Below, one piece after another: positions 15,979-22,907 of a stretch of 64,000 bases of DNA. How positions within the stretch are numbered: the stretch's first letter is position 1; every line of letters begins with the position of its first letter. The notes below the pieces were generated by a model. It saw only the letters and a list, made by a program, of their open reading frames with translations, was not told the origin of the DNA and did no database searches. The stretch comes from JAZNQL01 sp045531205 (GTDB taxonomy: Bacteria > Bacillota > Clostridia > UMGS1883 > UMGS1540), in assembly GCA_045531205.1 (NCBI GenBank), contig JAZSDN010000104.1:87447-151446 (forward strand). The letters are read 5' to 3'. The position numbers were made by a program, and so were the translations under genes.

Positions 15979-17313
15979 TTATTTTATACTTTCTATTGTA
16001 TCAAGTGCAAGGTCAACATATTTTCTGCCAAAGCTTACGTCAATCATTGAAGTATCGGTTTCATAACCGCCTGTAACAAGTGATTCGGGAGTATAAAGAT
16101 ATCCCGGTAAATAACCATTTGCAATTTCGTTAACAATAACAGTCTTAAAGCCTGCCATTGCCTTTATATAAAGAGCATATTCGACAAAAACTTCGCCTTG
16201 CAAACCAACAACACAAGTATCACCTAAACTGAACACCTGAATCTCTGCAGGAACTTCATCTTCCAAACACTCTATTTTTGTACCTTTTTTCATCATAAGA
16301 ATATATCCAAGCTGATCTTCAGAGCCTAAAAGCTTAAGATTTGCGTTCTGCCACAGATAGTATTCGTCTCTGTTTTTGGAATCGCCATATTTTGCGTACA
16401 ATTCTTTGTAAATTGCTTCATCGTGAGCAACCTGAGCGCGAAGCTCTTCTTCTGTACCAAAATTTCGTACAGGAACTTCAGTTTCATTTGAAGCTACCTT
16501 TATTTCAAGAGAATCCTTCCATTCAGCTTTTTCCAAAGCTTTTTTTGCAGCCTTTCCCAAAACTCTTCCAACTCTTTCAGCTTCGTCATAGCTTTCGCCC
16601 TGTCTGTAATAACGGCTTGACTGATTGCCCGATGCACCCTGTGTGAATGCAGCCAAAGCTCCATCGAAGCTTTCTTCAAGCTCAAGTCTTAAATAGTAGG
16701 GGTAATCGGCAGTGCAAACATTGCTCCATTCGTGAATAAATGTAGGATGCAAGGTGTAGTTTGTAAAAATGCCGCGTACCTTGTCTTCTTTATCCTTTAT
16801 TGCCATAACACTTACAAGGGGATCGTGAGGGCCGCCGGGGAGTCTTCTGTTACCGCCAACGCCCGATTCTGCACCGCAAACTTCAACATTTGATGCAAAG
16901 TATGCGTCAAAAGCAGTTTCTTTTGCTTCACAAACGATATCTGTAATTGTGTTAATAAGAAAATCTACATATTCTTTGGGCTGTTCTTTTCCTGCTTCAA
17001 GGCTTTCTATGTCAAGTCTGCCCGAAGCCCATGGACCCGAATGAGTATGAGTGCACGAAATCATTAAAGAATTTTTATTTAAACCGCATTTTTCAGAAAC
17101 CTTTTCACGCACTGCTCTTACATGTTTTTTCGAGACAAACAGAAGATCAAGCGACACCATTGCAATTTCTTTTTCGCCATTTGAAATGTACATGCAAGTA
17201 GCTAAAAGAGGGTCGTGAGCACCTTCGTTGTTTCTGGGGTAATGAGGATATCCCGCAAGTTCTAATCCTTTAGGCGGTGTGATATCAGCTCTTGTAACAG
17301 ATGCTTTTAACAT
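15979..17313 (-). CDS. Neutral/alkaline ceramidase-type (N-terminal domain) hydrolase
   Basis: The 444-residue protein begins MLKASVTRADITPPKG and has the motif CTHTHSGPW (about residues 80-90), both hallmarks of the neutral/alkaline non-lysosomal ceramidase N-terminal domain; TQGASGNQSSRYY also fits. In bacteria such short relatives lack a signal peptide and often sit in sugar operons, so an amidase role on an N-acylated sugar is plausible but unproven. ATG 17313 has AAAGGAAG ahead; an in-frame ATG at 17355 lies inside the nagA-like gene. It lies between the NagA-like and NagB-like genes in an operon regulated by a DeoR-type protein. Confidence 0.83.
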   Translation of the reverse strand: MLKASVTRADITPPKGLELAGYPHYPRNNEGAHDPLLATCMYISNGEKEIAMVSLDLLFVSKKHVRAVREKVSEKCGLNKNSLMISCTHTHSGPWASGRLDIESLEAGKEQPKEYVDFLINTITDIVCEAKETAFDAYFASNVEVCGAESGVGGNRRLPGGPHDPLVSVMAIKDKEDKVRGIFTNYTLHPTFIHEWSNVCTADYPYYLRLELEESFDGALAAFTQGASGNQSSRYYRQGESYDEAERVGRVLGKAAKKALEKAEWKDSLEIKVASNETEVPVRNFGTEEELRAQVAHDEAIYKELYAKYGDSKNRDEYYLWQNANLKLLGSEDQLGYILMMKKGTKIECLEDEVPAEIQVFSLGDTCVVGLQGEVFVEYALYIKAMAGFKTVIVNEIANGYLPGYLYTPESLVTGGYETDTSMIDVSFGRKYVDLALDTIESIK

Positions 17314-17329
17314 TGAAATCTTCCTTTCT

Positions 17330-18479
17330 TTATAAATCAATAAAATTTCCTTCAAGCATTACTTTTTTTACATTGAATCTATCGTCAACAAAAACGAGAT
17401 TTGCTTTTTTACCTTCGCTAATTGAACCTATTTCATCATAAAGGCCTATAGCCTTTGCAGGGTTTGTTGATGCAGCTAAAAAACTCTGTGCTATACCGCA
17501 ATTTGTTTTTTGTAAAAAGTTACGGCAGGCTTTATCCATTGTAAGCTTACTTCCCGCAATATTGCCGTTATGGTCAAAAGAGATGTCATCTATATGTTTG
17601 AACTCTTCGGGGTTTTCGTATTCGCTTACAAAACTGTCAGCTATAAGAATTATTTTGTCAATGCCCTTGATTTTCAAAACCATATTCATAACATCAGCGC
17701 TAACGTGAACACCTGTAGAGTCACATATAAGTTCAGCATACATAGTATCATCCATAAAGCAGTATTCATCAGGTCCGCAAGTTCTTGTGCCTGGCGCATG
17801 AGGGATTCTTCCTGTTGCATTCATACAGTGAGTCATAATAGTGATTCCGTATTTTTTTAAAGCCTTTATTTCGGAAGGGGTTGCTTCACTGTGCCCAACA
17901 GAGAAAGTCGTATCAGGGTCTTGAGAACGTACATATTTCATAAAATCTTCTATGCCTTCTCTTTCGGGGGCAACCGCCCATACCTTTACAAGTCCTTTTG
18001 AACGGTCAACAAGCTCTTTAAAGTCGCTTTCTAAAATGTCGCCCTTCCACTGATTTAAATCGGCATTTCCGCCGTATTTGGGGTTCATGTAAGGTCCTTC
18101 CATATAAAAACCTGCAATATTAGCACCCTCGGGGGTTTTCATTGCATTTTTTACCCTGTCTATGGAAGTCAAAAACTCATCTTTTGCAAGGTTGTAATAA
18201 AGTGCTGCCAAAACAGTAGTTTCTCCGTGAGAAAGAAAATGCTGAGCAGCTTCCACGGGATATTCGTAAAACATATACTTATCACCGCCGTGAACGTGTA
18301 TGTCTACAAATCCGGGGCCTACATAAGCGCCTTCTGCGTCAATTACTTCATCATATCCTTCAAAAGAATCAGGAATATTTTTTAATACTTTTTCGATTCT
18401 ATCATTTTGTATAGCAATGGCTCCGTCAAAAATGACACAGTCTTCTAATACAATATTTGCGTTTTTTTATAAGCTTCAA
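17330..18479 (-). CDS. nagA: N-acetylglucosamine-6-phosphate deacetylase-like (NagA), frameshifted near its start
   Basis: The reading frame encodes a full NagA-type deacetylase: GPGFVDIHVHGG (metal His-x-His), FYMEGPYMN (metal Glu), VGHSEATPSE, MTHCMNATGR, STGVHVSADV and ILIADSF (catalytic Asp). The open frame runs upstream only to a TAA at about 18466-18468, without ATG, GTG or TTG before residue M of MFYEYP (18274), which would remove the metal motif. A TTG at 18479 overlapping the kinase stop (TTGA) reads LKLI and then needs a one-base shift in an A7 run (18462-18468) to enter the NagA frame. This is either a real frameshift, slippage, or a homopolymer error. Metabolic role: deacetylation of an N-acetyl sugar phosphate before the NagB-like step. 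Confidence 0.8.
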
Positions 18480-19912
18480 GATATATCACCGCTTTTCCAC
18501 AGTTTATTTTCAAGATCCTTATAAAGAGTATATTTTTTGTTATAATAATCTTTTTTGTCTGAAGGTTTAAACGATTTAACTGTGTTTAAACTTTCGGGAT
18601 TTTGTCCGCAGGCAATTGCCGCAAGCATTGAAGCTCCTGCACTTGCTGCTTCAAAGGTGCTTGGAATAAAAATTTCAAGTCCTGTTATGTCAGATATTAT
18701 CTGGGGCCACAAAATTCCCTTTGCACCGCCGCCAAACAGAATAATTTTATCGGCATTTTCGTAAGCGTTCATATCTTCAAGCAATGAACGAAGAGAAAAG
18801 GCAACACCTTCCATAACAGCGGCAGCAAAACAGCCTCTTGTTGTGTTAAGGTTAGCTCCGTAGAAAAAGCCTTGCCTTTTATCATACTCTGTAGGGTTGC
18901 TTAAATGGGGATAAAACATAAGAGTATGCTCGCCATTTATAGCTTCTTCAGCCTCTTTGTCTATAACGGAATACTCTTCTCCTTTAAAGAAAAGGTCACG
19001 TACCCACCTTAAGCAAGTACCGGCAGTTCCTAAAACGGCTTCGGTAACAAAAGTGCCATCTTCTACATATCCGCTCCAGGGGATACTCTGATTTTCATCT
19101 GAATGACACTCGTCCCATTTTTTAGTTATTGCAGCAGCAGTACCCAGCGAAACCGTTATGGTTTTACTGTCAAGACCTGCGCCGAAAGCGGCACACTTCT
19201 GGTCTTGTGCGCCAAGGGCAACAACGCAATTTTTGTTTAACCCAAGCTCCTTTTGAGCCTCTTGGCAAAGAAGGCCTATATTTTCTCCGCTTGTGCCTAT
19301 CTTGGGCAACTTTTCTTCGGGGATAGAATAAAAATCAAGAATATCTTTACTCCACACACCCTTTTTAATGTCATACATCAAAGTGCCGGATGCCATAGAA
19401 CGGTCGGTAACAAATTTACCTGTAAGCTTTGCAGTTAAAAAATCAAGAGGCATCAAAAATTTGTAAGCCTTTTCAAAAATTTCTTTTTTGTTTTTCTGAA
19501 GCCATAAAAGCTTTGGCAAGGTATAAGATTCCTTTAAAGGCTTTCCTGTAAGGGAAAACATTTCTTTTTCGCCAAAGTCCTTTTTTATCTGCTCAATTTC
19601 TTCTGTAGCTCTTACATCAAGCCAGCTTAAAGCATTGCATAAAGGCTTTGCGTTTTTATCAACGGGTACAATGGTAATACCCTGGGAGCTTATTGAAACT
19701 CCCAGGATATCTTCGCCTTTTATATCAGAAAAACGCATAGCTTTTTCAGTTGTTCTTTTAACCGCCTGCCACCAAAGCTCGGCATCCTGCTCTACATAGC
19801 CATCTTTGCCTGTAATAAGACCATATTCTTCATAGGCATCCGAAACAACGGTTTTTCCGTCAAAAATAATACTTCTGCAACCTGTTGTTCCTAAATCTAT
19901 TGCAAGATACAT
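18476..19912 (-). CDS. FGGY-family carbohydrate kinase (xylulokinase-like)
   Basis: The 478-residue protein starts MYLAIDLGTTGCRS (phosphate-binding loop 1) and contains GVSISSQGITIVPVD, SWLDVRA, GAQDQKCAAFGAG with the catalytic Asp, SLGTAAAIT and FGGGAKGILWPQI, in the order expected for FGGY kinases. These phosphorylate free sugars or polyols such as xylulose, gluconate or erythritol; the substrate cannot be read from sequence. It lies 22 bases after the YjbQ gene with a GGAG site and its TGA overlaps the probable TTG start of the nagA-like gene, indicating translational coupling. Confidence 0.9.
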   Translation of the reverse strand: MYLAIDLGTTGCRSIIFDGKTVVSDAYEEYGLITGKDGYVEQDAELWWQAVKRTTEKAMRFSDIKGEDILGVSISSQGITIVPVDKNAKPLCNALSWLDVRATEEIEQIKKDFGEKEMFSLTGKPLKESYTLPKLLWLQKNKKEIFEKAYKFLMPLDFLTAKLTGKFVTDRSMASGTLMYDIKKGVWSKDILDFYSIPEEKLPKIGTSGENIGLLCQEAQKELGLNKNCVVALGAQDQKCAAFGAGLDSKTITVSLGTAAAITKKWDECHSDENQSIPWSGYVEDGTFVTEAVLGTAGTCLRWVRDLFFKGEEYSVIDKEAEEAINGEHTLMFYPHLSNPTEYDKRQGFFYGANLNTTRGCFAAAVMEGVAFSLRSLLEDMNAYENADKIILFGGGAKGILWPQIISDITGLEIFIPSTFEAASAGASMLAAIACGQNPESLNTVKSFKPSDKKDYYNKKYTLYKDLENKLWKSGDIS

Positions 19913-19934
19913 AAAAAACTCCTGTTAAACAAAA

Positions 19935-20555
19935 TTATCTTTCCTGCTGAAGTGTGTAGTGGGGATCAAAAGCCTTTTCTTCGTCTGTGTATTTACGGAG
20001 AGTATTTATAACTTCGCCGTTGTTCCACTTTCTGTCTTCAACATCTTCAGCTATACCCATAACTGTAACGTTAACCTGTCTTCTGCGAGCACGAACGTGA
20101 TCCCAGTCAACAAAGTATACGTGAGCGAATTCACCACCATCAAGCTCGCCGTCTTTAATTGTCATTGTTTCGCTTCTTCCAAAGAATACGCTTCTTAAAT
20201 GACCGTCTGTATTCATGCTTGTAAAGTCGCCGGGTTCATCAACGTATCTGCCGAACTGTGCATGGATGGGGCCGGGATGACGGTAGTCCCCTTCGTTTGC
20301 AAAGTCGGGAATCATTTTTCTCATAATATCGAGAAGGTCGTGCTGTAAGAATTCAAGGTCAAAGGAATCAATGTCGTGTGAGCATTCCTGAACCATAACG
20401 CTACAGGTTGTATGGTGTGAAGCTATTGTAACTGTTCCGTTTTTAACGCCTGATGCCTTAACGATTTCGATTATTTCCTTTGAAATATCGTGGAATGTGG
20501 GTATCCAACCTCTTGACTGTAATTCGAGTTCCTTCTGAAAAAATTTAAATTCCAT
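19935..20555 (-). CDS. YjbQ/UPF0047-family protein
   Basis: The 206-residue protein has the YjbQ signature: ASHHTTCSVMVQE (His47, His48), then NTDGHLRSVFFGRSETM and DGGEFAHVYFVDWD followed by the RARRR segment. YjbQ proteins have weak thiamine-phosphate-synthase side activity but their true role is unsettled. Here it is longer than the usual 135-140 residues, with inserts around residues 60-105 and a C-terminal tail, and it is embedded in a sugar catabolic operon, which argues for a sugar-phosphate function rather than thiamine synthesis. Confidence 0.85.
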   Translation of the reverse strand: MEFKFFQKELELQSRGWIPTFHDISKEIIEIVKASGVKNGTVTIASHHTTCSVMVQECSHDIDSFDLEFLQHDLLDIMRKMIPDFANEGDYRHPGPIHAQFGRYVDEPGDFTSMNTDGHLRSVFFGRSETMTIKDGELDGGEFAHVYFVDWDHVRARRRQVNVTVMGIAEDVEDRKWNNGEVINTLRKYTDEEKAFDPHYTLQQER

Positions 20556-20582
20556 TGTAAAAATCCTCCTAAAAATATAATT

Positions 20583-21176
20583 TTATTTATTTAACCTTTC
20601 GCCTACCGCACCGCCTGGGTGAATTAAGGCGAATTGTTCATTCTTATAGTTTGTTTCCTCTATAAGGGCTGCCTGAAGAGCATGGAAAATCATGCAAAGA
20701 GCAGTTGATGAGGTAGTGCCCTGTGAGTTATATTTGTCTGTTTCGCGGTTAACATACTGCTTTAAAACAACATCTGCACTTTCGGCTAAAGGCGATTCAA
20801 GATTTTCGGTTACCGATATAATTTTAACACCCTTTTCCTTACAGATTCTTATAATAGGCAAAAGCTCGCTTGTTTTACCGCCGCGGGAAGCAAGTACAAT
20901 TACGTCATCCTTTTGTAAAAAACCTGTTCCGCCGTGAATTGCTTCTGCGGGAGAAATAAATTTTGCAGGTCTTTCTATACAACACATAAGATGTGCAAAG
21001 TGCTGACATATAATTCCTGAATGACCGCAACCTGATGCACCTATTCTCTGTGCGTTTGCAAGAAGAGAAACTGCCTTTGAAAAAGCATCTTCATCAAAAT
21101 AATCAAGCATTTCCTTGATGCACTGACTTTCGATTTCGTATGCATTTTTTGCTGCGTTAAGACTTTCTGTTTTCAT
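20583..21176 (-). CDS. SIS-domain sugar-phosphate isomerase (KdsD/GutQ-type, no CBS domains)
   Basis: The 197-residue protein is a single SIS domain: GASGCGHSGIICQHFAHLM near residues 46-65, LASRGGKTSELLPII (about 94-108), TENLESPLAESADVVL, and the C-terminal LIHPGGAVGERLNK typical of arabinose-5-phosphate isomerases. The CBS pair of KdsD is missing, so it is a short form. It would interconvert an aldose and a ketose phosphate. It follows the TIM-type isomerase by seven bases and shares the DeoR-linked promoter. Confidence 0.87.
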   Translation of the reverse strand: MKTESLNAAKNAYEIESQCIKEMLDYFDEDAFSKAVSLLANAQRIGASGCGHSGIICQHFAHLMCCIERPAKFISPAEAIHGGTGFLQKDDVIVLASRGGKTSELLPIIRICKEKGVKIISVTENLESPLAESADVVLKQYVNRETDKYNSQGTTSSTALCMIFHALQAALIEETNYKNEQFALIHPGGAVGERLNK

Positions 21177-21183
21177 ATTTCAC

Positions 21184-21882
21184 CTAGTTTCTTTCGTCCC
21201 ATGCTTTTCTTAAGTTATAAAGCATTTCTTCTACCATTGCATAGGGGTCAGCAGCCTTTAAAATACCGCTTGTTGAACCTGTTGCCTGTGCACCGAGTTT
21301 AATTGTGTTATAAACATCTTCACCGTTTGAGATGCCGGCACCCTGTAAAACCATAATCTTTTCGTTAATTTCGCGAACTGTGTTAATTGTGTCAATTACA
21401 TAGTTTGAGTCGCTTGTTGTGCCTGTGCCTATAAGCTCGGTAGGTTCTGCAACTATCATATCAGGGTTCATTTTGGCAATAGCTTTTACGTCCTCTACTG
21501 TGTCTGCACAAACTATTGTTGCAAGTCCAACCTCTTCTGCACGGCGTATTGTTTTTTCAATAACGTCAAGAGTAAGGGGTTTTTCTGCATGGTTTAACAT
21601 AACACCGCTTGCACCTGCAGCCTTTACCGCTTCGGGTAAAACGCTTCCAAGTCCTCTTCCCGGAACAAGGTAATCCATGTGCTGTGCAAATACAAAAATT
21701 CTTTCTGTATTATCTGCAAGAAGCTTGATATCTGTATACTGTGGAGTTACAATAACATCAACGTCATACTTCATAGCAGTTTTGTCAATTACCTTTGCAA
21801 GCTTTAACATTTCTTCGCCATAAATAATGGCTTTTGGACCAATTTCAAAAAAGGGAGGTTTAATCTTTAAAGAGTTAAGCAT
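21184..21882 (-). CDS. Triosephosphate-isomerase-family protein of the short (archaeal-like) type
   Basis: The 232-residue protein matches the short TIM form: Lys17 in EIGPKA at the first strand, GVMLNHAEKPL with the catalytic His, and VAEPTELIGTG with the catalytic Glu, then LQGAGISNGEDVY. Bacterial glycolytic TIMs are usually about 250 residues, and short relatives in bacterial sugar operons can act on tetrose phosphates. As first gene of the operon behind a consensus promoter, it is more likely a pathway isomerase (erythrulose- or dihydroxyacetone-type phosphate) than the housekeeping enzyme. Confidence 0.85.
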   Translation of the reverse strand: MLNSLKIKPPFFEIGPKAIIYGEEMLKLAKVIDKTAMKYDVDVIVTPQYTDIKLLADNTERIFVFAQHMDYLVPGRGLGSVLPEAVKAAGASGVMLNHAEKPLTLDVIEKTIRRAEEVGLATIVCADTVEDVKAIAKMNPDMIVAEPTELIGTGTTSDSNYVIDTINTVREINEKIMVLQGAGISNGEDVYNTIKLGAQATGSTSGILKAADPYAMVEEMLYNLRKAWDERN

Positions 21883-21918
21883 TTTTAACTGTCCTTTCTT
21901 AATATTTATTATAATTTT

Positions 21919-21947
21919 ATAATAACAACAGCTATATAAGCTGTCAA
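21919..21947 (-). promoter_or_regulatory. Promoter of the TIM/SIS/YjbQ/kinase/nagA operon with operator palindrome
   Basis: On the minus strand TTGACA and TATTAT are 17 bases apart. Between them lies the inverted repeat ACAGCT-N5-AGCTGT (21928-21944), placed to block RNA polymerase, so repression by the divergent DeoR-type protein is likely. Confidence 0.7.
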
Positions 21948-21981
21948 CATTTTATTTGAATTTATTACGATTTTTTATAAA

Positions 21982-21996
21982 ACGAAACTTTTTCGT
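21982..21996. promoter_or_regulatory. Inverted repeat ACGAAA-N3-TTTCGT, candidate DeoR operator
   Basis: A perfect 6-bp inverted repeat lies about 10 bases upstream of the -35 box of the deoR-type gene and 35 bases from the divergent operon promoter. It could be a second binding site. Function inferred from position only. Confidence 0.45.
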
Positions 21997-22006
21997 AAAT
22001 AACGTA

Positions 22007-22034
22007 TTGACATTTTACTCATTTATGGTAAAAT
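22007..22034 (+). promoter_or_regulatory. Promoter of the DeoR-type regulator gene
   Basis: TTGACA and TAAAAT are 16 bases apart, followed by GGAG and the ATG at 22054. Confidence 0.65.
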
Positions 22035-22053
22035 ATTTTTGGAGTGATAGTAA

Positions 22054-22815
22054 ATGAAAATTGATAAAAGAAAAAATAAAATACTTGAAATTCTTGAAAA
22101 AAACGGAACCGTAAGAGTAACAAGCTTAAGCAAAACCTTAAATGTGTCCGAGGTTACGGTAAGAAACTATCTTGCAGACCTTGAAAAAAAGGGTTTGCTT
22201 ACAAGGGTGCACGGCGGGGCAATATTTTCGTATATGCCATATTACAGCATGAACTTAAATCAGCGAATGGAAACAAACCAAAAGCCGAAGCAACGTATAG
22301 CAAAAAGGGCGGCATCGCTTATAAAGCCTAACGATACCGTTATGCTAAACGCAGGAACAACCACCTTGCTTGTTTTCAGAAGCTTGCCTTCTGATTATAA
22401 CCTAAACATTGTAACAAACTCAATTTCAATAGCACTTGAAGGCTCTTCTAACCCCAACTATAATATAGTTTTAATTGGCGGAACAATAAATTCAAAGTTT
22501 CAGTTTACTTATGGAGAAGAGGCTACAGACCTTTTGAAAAGATATCATGCCGACAAGCTTATTTTGTCGGTTGATGGGGTTGACGCACAAAACGGTCTTT
22601 CAACCTATTATGCAGAAGAAACACATGTTGACCGTGCTATGATGGAACAGGCGGATTCGTGCATCATAGTTGCCGACAGCAGCAAATTTAATAAAAAAGC
22701 TTTTTCTAAAATATATGATATAGCAAAGGCAGATTACATAGTAACAGATAAACAGCTTTTAAAAGAAGAATCGGATGAAATATCAAATATGGGAATAGAG
22801 CTTATATATGCATAA
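22054..22815 (+). CDS. DeoR/GlpR-family transcriptional regulator
   Basis: The 253-residue protein has the DeoR N-terminal helix-turn-helix (VTSLSKTLNVSEVTVRNYLADLEKKG, residues about 21-46, then RVHGGA) and the C-terminal DeoRC sugar-phosphate sensor with NAGTTTLLVF, VTNSISIA, LIGGTIN and SVDGVDAQNG. Such proteins usually repress sugar operons and are released by a phosphorylated intermediate. It is divergent from the TIM-SIS-YjbQ-kinase-nagA-nagB-like operon, with two inverted repeats between them, so that operon is the expected target. GGAG lies nine bases before the ATG. Confidence 0.93.
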   Translation: MKIDKRKNKILEILEKNGTVRVTSLSKTLNVSEVTVRNYLADLEKKGLLTRVHGGAIFSYMPYYSMNLNQRMETNQKPKQRIAKRAASLIKPNDTVMLNAGTTTLLVFRSLPSDYNLNIVTNSISIALEGSSNPNYNIVLIGGTINSKFQFTYGEEATDLLKRYHADKLILSVDGVDAQNGLSTYYAEETHVDRAMMEQADSCIIVADSSKFNKKAFSKIYDIAKADYIVTDKQLLKEESDEISNMGIELIYA

Positions 22816-22850
22816 GGGTGCCAAAAAACAGAATCTGGAATAAAAAAACA

Positions 22851-22879
22851 TTGACAAGGCTAAAACGCTTTAGTATAAT
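22851..22879 (+). promoter_or_regulatory. Consensus promoter of the secreted glycosidase-like gene with spacer palindrome
   Basis: TTGACA and TATAAT are exactly 17 bases apart. The spacer contains CTAAAACGCTTTAG (22860-22873), a palindrome resembling cre/LacI-type operators, which suggests carbon-source repression. Confidence 0.75.
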
Positions 22880-22907
22880 GTATTCATAAACCAAAAGGAG
22901 CGGGAAA

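Noticed and set aside
21184..21882. Housekeeping glycolytic triosephosphate isomerase
   Set aside because: Short form, placed first in a sugar-specific operon with a DeoR-type regulator; a pathway-specific role fits better.
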